Positions 18,569-27,086 of a stretch of 64,000 nt of DNA are shown here, one piece after another (the first letter of the stretch is position 1; the number at the start of each line of letters is the position of its first letter). The stretch comes from Fimousia sp036311565 (GTDB lineage Bacteria > Bacillota > Clostridia > Lachnospirales > Lachnospiraceae). Both the position numbers and the translations under genes were made by a program. The notes under the pieces are model-generated. The model worked only from the letters and a program-made list of their open reading frames with translations, ran no database searches and was not told where the DNA came from. The DNA is taken from positions 20,650-84,649 of the forward strand of contig JAXJPR010000009.1 of the NCBI GenBank assembly GCA_036311565.1, given 5' to 3'.

Positions 18569-20020
18569 ATGAAACCACTAAAAAAATGTTTATCATTGCT
18601 TTTAGCTTTGACAATCTGTCTGACATTATCAATACCAAATACCACCCCCGTATCCGCTGCATCTTTAGCAATCAAACGGGCTGGAACTTCCATTACTTAT
18701 TCTGGAAAACAGATTTCTCAGGTTTCTTATAATGGCATCTCTTATTCTTTAAATGATACACCTGCTCTTGTACTTGATGGATATGTCATGGTTCCCTATT
18801 ATCAAACTTATGTAGTAAATGGCCCTAAATTAGCAAAATCTTATAATTCCAGTACAAGCGTTCTGACCTTAAAATCATCCAGTGACACCGTAAAATATTA
18901 TGTCAATAAAAAATATGCTTATGTGAATGGCACGAAAAAAACATTAGGGGTTGCACCTTGCTTTGTTACTTATAAAAGCACCAACACGACCGTATTAATG
19001 ATTCCTGCAAAAACAACGTGTGGATATTTTGATATTTCATATAAATATAATAGTTCTGTTCCTGACCTTACCTTTGGTAAGACAACCTCTGTAAGTACAA
19101 ATACAGGAAATGAAACTTATACTCGCTATACGACTGCAAACTCCTTATCAATCCGTAAGACTGCTTCTGCTTCTGGCACAGTTGTCGGACATTACAGCAG
19201 AAATACAAAGATTACCTGCTATGGAACTTCCGGGCAGTTTACCAAAGTAAAATACAACGGATATTACCGCTACTGTAAGACTTCGTATTTAAATACTACA
19301 AAGGTTTATTACCGTTATACAACGGTAAATTCCTTAAAAATCAGAAAGAAAGCTGCGAGCGATGCAGAAGCTGCCGGTTATTATAAGCTGGGTACCAAAG
19401 TTCTCTGCTATGGAACTTCTGGAGATTACACAAAGATTAAATACAACGGGTATTACCGTTATTTAAAAACTTCTTGTTTAACAGCTACAGCTCCCTTGCA
19501 GGCAACTGCGTTTTCAACTATGACAACCAGTCAGTTCGTAAACAAAATTGGTCCTATTGCTCAAAAAAATTATAAGCAAAGCGGAGTTCTCGCATCTGTT
19601 ACCATTGCACAGGCAATTTTAGAAAGTGGATGGGGAAAATCCGAACTGGCACAAAATGCCAACAATATGTTTGGTATGAAATCAAATTTATCTGGTAATA
19701 CATGGTCCGGCAGTGTATGGACTGGTTCTATTTATAAAAAAACTACTGCTGAATACCATTCTGACGGCAGCAAATATTATATTACTGCTAATTTCAGAAA
19801 ATATAATGGGGTCGCAAGTTCCATTGCAGATCATTCTGCATACCTTTTAGGTGCCATGAATGGAAGTCAAAAACGTTATGCAGGATTGACCGCTACGACC
19901 AGCTATAAAAAACAGCTGACTATTATTAAAAACGGTGGTTATGCAACCGATCCTGAATATGTATCTTATTTATCAAGTATTATTGAAAAGTATGATTTAA
20001 CAGACTATGATGTGAAATAA
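18569..20020 (+). CDS. Secreted endo-beta-N-acetylglucosaminidase (GH73) with SH3b repeats
   Basis: 483 residues. A signal peptide (about 1-31, ending TTPVSAA) is followed by a copper-amine-oxidase-like N-terminal domain at about 35-165, with NDTPALVLDGYVMVPYY. Two bacterial SH3 modules follow at about 185-240 and 248-305; they are near copies, each with NSLxIRKxA, CYGTSGxxTKxKYNGYYRY. The C-terminal GH73 domain (about 320-480) has the catalytic Glu in AILESGWGKSELAQ and NNMFGMK. It would cut glycan strands of peptidoglycan after export. GAGAGG upstream is the ribosome site and its own promoter and terminator flank it. Confidence 0.9.
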   Translation: MKPLKKCLSLLLALTICLTLSIPNTTPVSAASLAIKRAGTSITYSGKQISQVSYNGISYSLNDTPALVLDGYVMVPYYQTYVVNGPKLAKSYNSSTSVLTLKSSSDTVKYYVNKKYAYVNGTKKTLGVAPCFVTYKSTNTTVLMIPAKTTCGYFDISYKYNSSVPDLTFGKTTSVSTNTGNETYTRYTTANSLSIRKTASASGTVVGHYSRNTKITCYGTSGQFTKVKYNGYYRYCKTSYLNTTKVYYRYTTVNSLKIRKKAASDAEAAGYYKLGTKVLCYGTSGDYTKIKYNGYYRYLKTSCLTATAPLQATAFSTMTTSQFVNKIGPIAQKNYKQSGVLASVTIAQAILESGWGKSELAQNANNMFGMKSNLSGNTWSGSVWTGSIYKKTTAEYHSDGSKYYITANFRKYNGVASSIADHSAYLLGAMNGSQKRYAGLTATTSYKKQLTIIKNGGYATDPEYVSYLSSIIEKYDLTDYDVK

Positions 20021-20032
20021 TAATTACATAGG

Positions 20033-20066
20033 AAGAAGCAGTCCTTATTACAGGGCTGCTTCTTTT
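20033..20066 (+). terminator. Rho-independent terminator of the glucosaminidase
   Basis: Stem GAAGCAGTCC / GGGCTGCTTC with one G-U, then TTTT. It overlaps the 3' end of the convergent hydrolase gene. Confidence 0.82.
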
Positions 20067-20752
20067 ATTATGTCTGATCTTAAAAATTCTCTGACTGCCT
20101 GATTAAATTCTTCCGGCTTTTTGTTTGCAATAAAATGATCCCCCTCTAACAGCACCAGTTTGCCATTTGGCAGACTACCGTAAATTTCTTTTGTATGAGA
20201 TGTCTTTATCATATCTTTTGTTCCCGCTATTACCAACGTTTCTTTGTTTAACCGATGCAGATCCTCAGGAAGAAAATTGGGTTCCTTTACCATCAGACCT
20301 AGCATTTCCGCGTTTTTCTTTGCTTCCTTACTCATCTTTCCAAAAAAAGAAGCAATATAATATCCTATAACAACTGGACACTGTACCCAGAATTTGATTC
20401 CTTTTGTATTAAGATTTGCACCATTCAAAATCAGTTTATCCACCTGTTCTGGGTATTTTAATGCAAAGGTCAGGGCAATATTTCCCCCATCAGAAAAACC
20501 TAATACATGAGCTTTTTTAATTTCATGCTCCTTCATAAAATCATGCAGATCTTCAGAAAATTGAGCTATCGAAAAGGTGGCTTTCCCTCTGGGTGATTTT
20601 CCATGTCCCCTGGTATCAATGGCAATGACCCGATAATATTTTTTGAAATATTCTATCTGATGAATAAAATATTCTTGATTTTCTCCGTTTCCATGAAGAA
20701 GGATCAAAGGCTCTCCCTCTCCATATTCTGTATAGTAAAGCTGTATATCCAT
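20048..20752 (-). CDS. Alpha/beta hydrolase
   Basis: 234 residues from the ATG at 20752, which has AGGGAG seven bases upstream; the longer frame would overlap the VOC gene. Motifs: ILLHGNGENQEYF (oxyanion), VLGFSDGGNIAL (nucleophile Ser), acid in AGTKDMI, and catalytic His in LEGDHFI. The cap region contains a short hydrophobic stretch. Likely a small-molecule esterase; substrate unknown. It follows the VOC gene at 14 bases in one minus-strand run. Confidence 0.85.
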   Translation of the reverse strand: MDIQLYYTEYGEGEPLILLHGNGENQEYFIHQIEYFKKYYRVIAIDTRGHGKSPRGKATFSIAQFSEDLHDFMKEHEIKKAHVLGFSDGGNIALTFALKYPEQVDKLILNGANLNTKGIKFWVQCPVVIGYYIASFFGKMSKEAKKNAEMLGLMVKEPNFLPEDLHRLNKETLVIAGTKDMIKTSHTKEIYGSLPNGKLVLLEGDHFIANKKPEEFNQAVREFLRSDIIKEAAL

Positions 20753-20766
20753 TTTTGTGCTCCCTT

Positions 20767-21231
20767 TTAAATATTCATCCACTCTTCTATCTGAGACAGT
20801 GGAAGCTGTACCTTCATAGCCGTTTCTTCTGCTGTCATACCTGATTGTAAGCATCTGCGTGCCACATATTCCAGTGACTCCCCAATCTCGATAATATGAC
20901 CATCCAAATCATACATACGGATTACTCTTTGTCCCCAGTCATGCTCTATGCATTCATTTATATAGGTAATCTCATATTTACTATTTTTAAGCTTTATTAA
21001 AAATTCATCAATATGATCTTCTTCAAAATAAAGTTCTGCATCATTTCCACCACATATTGCTTCTTTTTGGATAAATCTCTCCCATATCTTCTTTTCCTGA
21101 AGAACCAATCCTTCTGTTAAGATTACATTTTCACCAAAATCAGCAACCACTTCCAGACCAAACAATTCTTTATAAAATGTTTTTGACTGATTGATATCTT
21201 TTACTACAAATAAAATATTTTTTAGTCTCAC
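20767..21231 (-). CDS. VOC-family protein with C-terminal helix-turn-helix-like tail
   Basis: 154 residues. The first about 120 form a glyoxalase/dioxygenase-fold (VOC) domain: NILFVVKDINQSKTFYKELFGL at the start and YDLDGHIIEIGE at the end, where the Glu is a usual metal ligand. The last about 30 residues, including SGMTAEETAMKVQLPLSQIE, resemble a short HTH of the kind seen in Sigma70-r4-like segments. The start is a GTG with GGAGG seven bases upstream. Enzymatic role is unknown; these proteins range from isomerases to resistance proteins. Confidence 0.78.
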   Translation of the reverse strand: MRLKNILFVVKDINQSKTFYKELFGLEVVADFGENVILTEGLVLQEKKIWERFIQKEAICGGNDAELYFEEDHIDEFLIKLKNSKYEITYINECIEHDWGQRVIRMYDLDGHIIEIGESLEYVARRCLQSGMTAEETAMKVQLPLSQIEEWMNI

Positions 21232-21243
21232 TTCTTGTCCTCC

Positions 21244-21858
21244 TTATCTCAAAATATATGATTTTACAATTCCTCCCACCGGATTGTAGGCTAATGTCTT
21301 ATCATAAAACGCAATCAATTCTTCTAACTTTTCTGCTGCATATTTTTGCAGAATATCTACCGATGTAATTCGTGATAAAGAATCCATCTGATTGAATGCC
21401 AATTTGTATAACTCCTCTCCCCCAGTAAAATAATTCTCGTTATCCGGAATCAATCGCTGAAGATAATAGTTATAGCCAATCTGATGATGCTCAATCCGGT
21501 ACTTTCCTTCCCATATCCTATGGCCCACTATAAAATGAATTGGCTCCTGATTGGCTGGATTTGAACTCATCTTAAGTAATAATCCCTGAAAAAAATTAGA
21601 ATCTAAGGTATGTTTCCCGTTTAAATACTCATATATTAAGTCTTCCACGTTGGTCTTTTGTGAAAATAGTCTTGCCTGATTCTGTACTAAAATCTGATTT
21701 GCTCCATAAATCACTGCAACTCCATTGACAAATGGAAACAGTTTTTCTGGATTTCGGCCTACATCTTCTATAAATTTTCCATCGGACTTGATTGTTGCTT
21801 TAGAATCTGCGATAGCGACCAGTCCATCCTTTGCTTTAAAAATACCTGTAAATGACAT
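21244..21858 (-). CDS. Candidate proteasome-like Ntn-hydrolase family protein
   Basis: 204 residues; I do not know a named family for it. The N-terminus MSFTGIFKAKDGLVAIADSKATI resembles proteasome beta/HslV subunits. If Met1 is removed, Ser2 is the N-terminal residue and the Asp of IADSKAT falls at position 17, as in proteasome subunits, followed by a Lys in PEKLFPF near where Lys33 is expected (with about five extra residues). The end, YNPVGGIVKSYILR, resembles the C-terminal GG strand of the fold. AAGGAG precedes the ATG. It stands alone with no ATPase partner beside it. The assignment is inference from motif spacing. Confidence 0.5.
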   Translation of the reverse strand: MSFTGIFKAKDGLVAIADSKATIKSDGKFIEDVGRNPEKLFPFVNGVAVIYGANQILVQNQARLFSQKTNVEDLIYEYLNGKHTLDSNFFQGLLLKMSSNPANQEPIHFIVGHRIWEGKYRIEHHQIGYNYYLQRLIPDNENYFTGGEELYKLAFNQMDSLSRITSVDILQKYAAEKLEELIAFYDKTLAYNPVGGIVKSYILR

Positions 21859-21945
21859 AAATACTGTTCTCCTTTTTTCATTCCTCTTTATTATATCTTA
21901 AAATCCACTTCGATTAAATGTAACAAATCAAATTTTTTATTATAC

Positions 21946-21967
21946 AAAAAAAGCGGACAAGTCCGCT
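21946..21967 (-). terminator. Rho-independent terminator of the ABC transporter
   Basis: AGCGGAC / GTCCGCT with a two-base loop, followed on the minus strand by six T. Lies just after the permease stop. Confidence 0.85.
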
Positions 21968-21979
21968 CTTTTCTATATA

Positions 21980-22777
21980 TTATAAATATTTTCCTACCCT
22001 TTTTTCCAATCGATGAATCACACCAAATAATACCATGGCAATGATACATAATACGAAAATACTCAGCATTACCCAATCCAATTTAAATACCTGGCTTCCA
22101 TAAATGATCAAATATCCAAGTCCTGCTTTCGCTGCCAAAAATTCTCCAATAATCACACCCACAAGCGACAGTCCAATATTTACTTTCATTGTACTGATAA
22201 TCAGTGGAATACTTCCCGGAATAATAATATATCTTAAACAATGTACTTTATTCCCACCTAAAATCCTGATCAGTTTTAACTGGTCTTCATTGGTCTCCAT
22301 AAATCCTGTATGAAGATTAATAATACTTCCAAATACTGCAATAGAAATTGCTGTAATAATAATGGTCTTCATATTGTTTCCAAGCCATACAATTAAAATT
22401 GGTGCCAATGCAGATTTGGGCAGGCTGTTTAATAAAATGAAAAATGGTTCCAGTATATTTGCCAGCATGGGAATCCACCATAAAATCATAGCAATGGCAA
22501 GACTGAGTACTGTAATGAGAAGAAAACTTCCCAGTGTTTCAAATAAGGTAATTCCTATATGATAAAACAAGGACCCATCCTTTAACATCGCATATCCAGT
22601 TTTTATAATCCGGCTGGGACTACTGAAAATAAATCCATTGAGCCATCCCGTTCTGGTACTTATTTCCCAAAAAAATAAAAGGGAAATCAACAGCAGGCCC
22701 TGACATAACTTTATCTGGTATCGTCTGCGCTTATATTGTCTGACGAACATTTCATGACTGGTTCGTGTTGTCTTCAT
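21980..22777 (-). CDS. ABC transporter permease, NitT/TauT/SsuC type
   Basis: 265 residues from the ATG at 22777 with GGAGGG seven bases upstream; the start overlaps the ATPase gene end by 26 bases. Six hydrophobic helices are seen, starting with LLLISLLFFWEIS, and the binding-protein-dependent transport signature occurs between helices 4 and 5 (GFMETNEDQLKLIRILGGNKVHCLRYIIIPGSIPLIIS). This family imports sulfonates, nitrate, taurine, or thiamine precursors. The substrate cannot be told because no solute-binding protein gene is next to it. Confidence 0.9.
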   Translation of the reverse strand: MKTTRTSHEMFVRQYKRRRYQIKLCQGLLLISLLFFWEISTRTGWLNGFIFSSPSRIIKTGYAMLKDGSLFYHIGITLFETLGSFLLITVLSLAIAMILWWIPMLANILEPFFILLNSLPKSALAPILIVWLGNNMKTIIITAISIAVFGSIINLHTGFMETNEDQLKLIRILGGNKVHCLRYIIIPGSIPLIISTMKVNIGLSLVGVIIGEFLAAKAGLGYLIIYGSQVFKLDWVMLSIFVLCIIAMVLFGVIHRLEKRVGKYL

Positions 22778-23507
22778 TGATTTCCCTCCAAATCTCCTGA
22801 AAATATTCATTAAACTGCGGTTCCTGTCGACGCTGTTGTGGCGTTAATGCCGGATTTTTAAATACGATCTCTACTTCTTTTACTACATGCCCTGGACGAT
22901 GACTTAAAACAAATATTTTATCTGCCATGCTAATGGCTTCCTGCAGATCATGAGTCACCATCACTGCCGTTATGTGTTCCTGTTTTATAATCGAACCAAT
23001 ATCATCAGAAACCAGAAGCCTGGTCTGTGCATCCAGCGCAGAAAATGGTTCATCCAACAGCAGCAGTTTAGGAGAAAGTGCAAGCGTTCGAACTAACGCA
23101 GCTCTCTGCCTCATACCTCCGGAAAGTTGTCTTGGATAAGAATTTTTAAATTCCTCCAATCCATAGCGCTTCAACATGGCATTTACTCTGGCCAGATTTT
23201 CGCCATTTATTTGTTGTTTTATTTCTAATCCCAAAATTACATTCTTGTAAATAGAGCGCCACTCGAGGAGCTGATCTTTTTGAAACATATAACCGATAGG
23301 AGTTTGTGCCGTTAAACTCCCCTCATAATCACTGATTAGACCGGCAATGATATTTAATAATGTGGTTTTTCCGCATCCACTTGGCCCTACAATAGCCGCA
23401 AATTCTCCTGTCTTTATAGAAAGTGAAACGGAGTCCAGTGACTTCGTTTCTCCATGTAAAGTCTGATAGGTATAAGAAATATTGTGCAGAGACAATGCAT
23501 TTTCCAT
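22752..23507 (-). CDS. ABC transporter ATP-binding protein, SsuB/TauB type
   Basis: 251 residues from the ATG at 23507 (GGAGG five bases upstream). Walker A GPSGCGKTT, Q-loop in MFQKDQLLEWRS, signature LSGGMRQRAA, Walker B LLLLDEPFSALD, and H-loop MVTHDLQEA are all intact. It energises the overlapping permease. Divergent from sfsA. Confidence 0.92.
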   Translation of the reverse strand: MENALSLHNISYTYQTLHGETKSLDSVSLSIKTGEFAAIVGPSGCGKTTLLNIIAGLISDYEGSLTAQTPIGYMFQKDQLLEWRSIYKNVILGLEIKQQINGENLARVNAMLKRYGLEEFKNSYPRQLSGGMRQRAALVRTLALSPKLLLLDEPFSALDAQTRLLVSDDIGSIIKQEHITAVMVTHDLQEAISMADKIFVLSHRPGHVVKEVEIVFKNPALTPQQRRQEPQFNEYFQEIWREINEDNTNQS

Positions 23508-23556
23508 AAAGTCCTCCGTTTTTTTGATACTATAGACTATGCAGACAGGAAGGTTT

Positions 23557-23585
23557 TTGACATCAGAAAATCTCTTTGATACAAT
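23557..23585 (+). promoter_or_regulatory. Sigma-A promoter of the sfsA operon
   Basis: TTGACA, 17-bp spacer, TACAAT, ending 33 bases before the sfsA start. Confidence 0.8.
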
Positions 23586-23618
23586 GAACAAAAGAGACTG
23601 AATCTAAGGGGAATTACT

Positions 23619-24305
23619 ATGCATTATGAAAATATGATCAATGGAATTTTTATCAGGCGTCCCAATCGTTTTTTAGCTCATGTAGAAATTGAAGGAAAAG
23701 AAGAAATCTGCCATGTGAAAAATACTGGACGCTGCAAAGAACTTTTAATTCCTGGAACAAAAGTTTATGTACAAAGACACAATAATCCAAATCGAAAAAC
23801 CAAATTTTCTCTCATCGGTGTTCAAAAAGAAAATCTTTTAATCAACATGGATTCCCAGGCTCCTAATCAGGCTGTCCTGGAATGGATCAACCGTGGAGGA
23901 CTTTTTTCCAATCCATCCTTTATAAAAAGAGAAAAAACATATGGAAATTCCCGTTTTGATTTATATGTTGAATATGAAGGAAAAAAAGCATTTATTGAAG
24001 TAAAGGGCGTTACATTAGAAGAAGATGGCATTGCAAAATTCCCAGACGCTCCTACCGAACGAGGAATCAAACATATTGAAGAATTGATTCGATGCCAAAA
24101 TGATGGATATGAAGCATATCTTTTATTTGTTATTCAAATGAAAGGAATCAAATATTTCAGCCCCAATGACCATACTCATGCAGAATTTGGTAATACTCTA
24201 AGAAAAGCTTCTGCTTCTGGCGTTCATATTATTGCTATGGATTGTAATATAACACCAGATACTATGGAAATTGATCAAGAAATTCCTGTCGTTCTTACAC
24301 CATAA
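23619..24305 (+). CDS. sfsA: SfsA family protein
   Basis: 228 residues, the usual length. It has the N-terminal OB-like region FIRRPNRFLAHVEIEGKEEICHV with CKELLIPG, and the nuclease-like core SRFDLYVEYEGKKAFIEVKGVTLE followed by FPDAPTERGIKH, characteristic of SfsA. Described in E. coli as a sugar fermentation stimulation protein; the fold and conserved acidic/Lys residues suggest a nuclease. First gene of a four-gene plus-strand run with its own promoter. Confidence 0.93.
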   Translation: MHYENMINGIFIRRPNRFLAHVEIEGKEEICHVKNTGRCKELLIPGTKVYVQRHNNPNRKTKFSLIGVQKENLLINMDSQAPNQAVLEWINRGGLFSNPSFIKREKTYGNSRFDLYVEYEGKKAFIEVKGVTLEEDGIAKFPDAPTERGIKHIEELIRCQNDGYEAYLLFVIQMKGIKYFSPNDHTHAEFGNTLRKASASGVHIIAMDCNITPDTMEIDQEIPVVLTP

Positions 24306-24344
24306 AAGATATAATTACAGATATTACTAAAAGGAGGAATTTTT

Positions 24345-25076
24345 ATGGATATGAATAAAATCGCTCAACTGCAGAACATCATTGATGAAAGCAGCCGCAT
24401 TGTATTTTTCGGCGGCGCAGGGGTATCTACCGAAAGTAATATTCCTGATTTTCGCAGTACAGATGGATTATATAATCTAAAATATAAGTATCGTCCTGAG
24501 ACCATTGTCAGCGCTACTTTTTTCTGGGAGCGTACCGAAGAATTTTATGAATTTTATAAAGACCGTATGCTTTATCTGGATGCAAGACCAAACAAAGCTC
24601 ATCGTAAACTGGCCGAACTAGAACAGGCCGGAAAATTAACTGCCATTATTACACAAAACATCGATGGACTTCATCAGGCAGCCGGAAATAAACAAGTTTA
24701 CGAACTTCATGGCAGTGTATTAAGAAATTATTGTGTAAAATGTCACAAATTCTACACCGTAGAGGATGTAAAAAACGCATCCGGTGTTCCTTATTGTGAA
24801 TGCGGCGGTCTGATCAAACCAGATGTGGTACTTTATGAAGAAGGACTCAATAACAATATTCTTTCCGGAGCAATAAATGCCATCGCTCAGGCAGACACAT
24901 TGATTATCGGTGGCACTTCTTTAGTTGTATATCCTGCTGCTGGATTAATCGACTACTTCCATGGAAAACATTTAGTAGTAATCAACCGAGATGCAACCTC
25001 ACGGGATAAACAGGCCGAACTTTGTATTTCTGACAGCATCGGAGAAGTATTAGATCTGATCGAGGTCTGCCCATGA
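24345..25076 (+). CDS. NAD-dependent protein deacylase (sirtuin)
   Basis: 243 residues. Landmarks: GAGVSTESNIPDFRS (NAD binding), ITQNIDGLH, catalytic His in ELHGSV, a zinc site made of CVKC and CECGG, and GGTSLVVYPAAGL near the end. It removes acyl groups from lysines with NAD. AAGGAGG lies upstream. Its stop overlaps the next start by four bases, so the two are translationally coupled. Confidence 0.95.
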   Translation: MDMNKIAQLQNIIDESSRIVFFGGAGVSTESNIPDFRSTDGLYNLKYKYRPETIVSATFFWERTEEFYEFYKDRMLYLDARPNKAHRKLAELEQAGKLTAIITQNIDGLHQAAGNKQVYELHGSVLRNYCVKCHKFYTVEDVKNASGVPYCECGGLIKPDVVLYEEGLNNNILSGAINAIAQADTLIIGGTSLVVYPAAGLIDYFHGKHLVVINRDATSRDKQAELCISDSIGEVLDLIEVCP

Positions 25077-25450
25077 AGAAAAGAGACCTCATTCTTATCA
25101 TCAGCATTCTTTTGATCGCAGGAATTGTATATGGCGTCACATTATTTACTTCCAGCAATGGAAAACGCGTCGTCGTCACAGTAGATAAAGAAACTGTTAT
25201 TGATGAATCACTATCAAAAAATCAGGAACTTTTGGTTCCTCAGACAAATGGAGAAAATACTATTTTAATCAAAAACGGTCAGGTCACTATGAAAGAAGCT
25301 GATTGTCCAGATCAGATCTGCGTCCATCATAAGGCAATTACGAAATCTGGAGAAACAATCGTCTGTCTCCCTCACAAAGTTGTCGTAGAAATTATAAGTG
25401 ATGAAGAATCTGATGTGGATATTGTTGCATACAAAGGAGAAAAGATATGA
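25073..25450 (+). CDS. NusG domain II-containing membrane-anchored protein
   Basis: 125 residues: one N-terminal helix (about 5-25) then an outside domain with DCPDQICVHHKAI and ETIVCLPHKVVVEI, which is the pattern of the NusG_II family in Firmicutes. The two or three cysteines could form a disulfide outside the cell. Function is not established; in many genomes such genes sit near Rnf, FMN-binding or heptaprenyl synthase genes, but here it lies between a sirtuin and a PHP protein, overlapping both by four bases. Confidence 0.82.
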   Translation: MKKRDLILIISILLIAGIVYGVTLFTSSNGKRVVVTVDKETVIDESLSKNQELLVPQTNGENTILIKNGQVTMKEADCPDQICVHHKAITKSGETIVCLPHKVVVEIISDEESDVDIVAYKGEKI

Positions 25451-26286
25451 AAGCTGACTTACACACCCATACTTCTTTTTCGGATGGATTTCATTCCGTC
25501 AAAGATTTGATTGATTTGGGAAAAAAAATTGGCCTGGATTATATGGCCATTACCGATCACGACACAACTGCAGGACTCATCACTGCCATGACTTATGGAA
25601 AGCAGATTGGTATGAATATCATTCCAGGTGTGGAATTCTCCACCAGAAATTATGATACCGGCCGGGCTGTCCACATTTTGTGTTACTATCCTGGTGATTT
25701 ATTTGCTTTTCAGGAATTTTTAGATAAGACATTGGCCATTCGATATGAGGCAAAAATGAAAACAGCCAAATTATTAACAAAAGATTTCCCAGTAACTATG
25801 GAAGATTTTAAACGGTCATCCAGAGAAAGTGAATCCCTATATGACCCTCATCTAATGATTCCTTTTCATGAACTTGGCTATACAGATAATTTGATTGGAG
25901 ACTTTTTTAAAACCAATGCTTCCAGTAAAAGTTCCCGCTATTTTACCATTCCTTATCCAGATGTGCATGATGCCTTAGATATTATTGATCAATATGGAGG
26001 CGTTCCAGTCATTGCCCATCCTGGAGAATATGATTCTTTAGAAATTACGGAACAATTGGCCAGAGAAGGCCGTATCAAAGGCATTGAATATAATCATCCA
26101 CGAAATACGGAACATGATAAAAAAGAAATCTTAAGGATTGCTCAGGCTTATGATTTATTTCTGACAGGCGGCACTGATTTTCACGGTCCAAATACCAAAA
26201 CCGTTCATCCCTTGGGAAGCTATCTCTGCCCAGAATATGGTCTGAAAAAACTATTAACTTATAGATGGAAAGAAAAGCAGCGGTGA
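25447..26286 (+). CDS. PHP-domain phosphoesterase (TrpH/RNase AM-like)
   Basis: 279 residues. Metal-binding motifs of the PHP domain: DLHTHTSFSDG (His7, His9, Asp), AITDHDTTAG, the IIPGVEFS Glu, GVPVIAHPGEY, and GTDFHG near the end. The best-studied relatives hydrolyse nucleotide 3'-phosphates or degrade RNA 5' to 3'. Starts inside the end of the NusG_II gene. Its stop lies inside a very large hairpin. Confidence 0.88.
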   Translation: MKADLHTHTSFSDGFHSVKDLIDLGKKIGLDYMAITDHDTTAGLITAMTYGKQIGMNIIPGVEFSTRNYDTGRAVHILCYYPGDLFAFQEFLDKTLAIRYEAKMKTAKLLTKDFPVTMEDFKRSSRESESLYDPHLMIPFHELGYTDNLIGDFFKTNASSKSSRYFTIPYPDVHDALDIIDQYGGVPVIAHPGEYDSLEITEQLAREGRIKGIEYNHPRNTEHDKKEILRIAQAYDLFLTGGTDFHGPNTKTVHPLGSYLCPEYGLKKLLTYRWKEKQR

Positions 26287-26383
26287 GAACAAGGTTTGAT
26301 ATGATGCCTCCTAAATAGATTTTGGTTATTTACCTTGTCTACTTAGGAGGCATCATATCAAACAAGAGTCTCGCCGCTGTTTT
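26278..26383. repeat. Long inverted repeat, probable bidirectional terminator
   Basis: Perfect 21-bp arms at 26294-26314 and 26343-26363 (GTTTGATATGATGCCTCCTA... and its complement) around a 28-base loop, nested in outer 11-bp arms at 26278-26288 and 26369-26379 with one G-U pair. A T run follows at 26380-26383. It sits between convergent genes, whose ends it overlaps or touches. Far larger than the other terminators here. Confidence 0.8.
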
Positions 26384-26387
26384 ATTC

Positions 26388-27017
26388 TTATTTTCTTTCC
26401 TGACAATCCACTGTAATTTCTCCACATTCGGTACAAATGGCAAAATAATATACACAGGTGCCTAATCCAAATCGAACATTTCCCATTAAATGTTCTTTAC
26501 AACCTTCTTGTTCGCCCCTGATCATTGCAACAAATTTCATTGGTTTTCCGCATTCTGGACAAACAAGTTCCACTTCTTCCTGCGCCCAGATAGGATTTCC
26601 TCCTACTTTGCACAAAAATTTGGTTCCAAATTCTTCCCAAAATTTTTCTACATTGCTGTCATCATATTCTTCTAATTTAACATCGATTAATGGAAGAGGA
26701 GATGGAATCATGTCTTCTTCTGTCATTACTTCTGATTCTTCCACATCCTGATAATCCCATTCAATTCGATTATTGCTGATGACATATCCCTGACGCCACC
26801 AGCTGGAAGAACAATTCAAACAAGAGACCATGGGAATTCTTCCTGCTGTTGGATTGCAAAACATTTCTAATCTTGGATCCTCCAGATCCAATGTAAAAAT
26901 CTGATGGATATCACTTCTGCATAAATTACAGGCATCCATATCCCATTCTCCACCGCCAAACTGATGTTCATATTCATCTTTGCCTGGTACTACAATATAT
27001 GATTTACATTCACTCAT
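26388..27017 (-). CDS. Hypothetical protein with multiple CxxC pairs
   Basis: 209 residues, not recognised as a named family. Cysteine pairs occur as CNLC (about residue 31), CLNC (about 67), CPECGKPM (about 150) and CTECGEI (near 200), enough for two zinc sites. The segment GGNPIWAQEEVELVCPECGKPM resembles a motif of DUF1963-type proteins. AAAGGA lies before the ATG. It follows a HAD phosphatase gene by about 70 bases on the same strand. Function unknown. Confidence 0.7.
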   Translation of the reverse strand: MSECKSYIVVPGKDEYEHQFGGGEWDMDACNLCRSDIHQIFTLDLEDPRLEMFCNPTAGRIPMVSCLNCSSSWWRQGYVISNNRIEWDYQDVEESEVMTEEDMIPSPLPLIDVKLEEYDDSNVEKFWEEFGTKFLCKVGGNPIWAQEEVELVCPECGKPMKFVAMIRGEQEGCKEHLMGNVRFGLGTCVYYFAICTECGEITVDCQERK

Positions 27018-27086
27018 TCTGTTTCGTCCTTTCTAAACTTTTTATCTATTTATTATGCAATGAAATGGCTGTTTCGTCAATTCACG

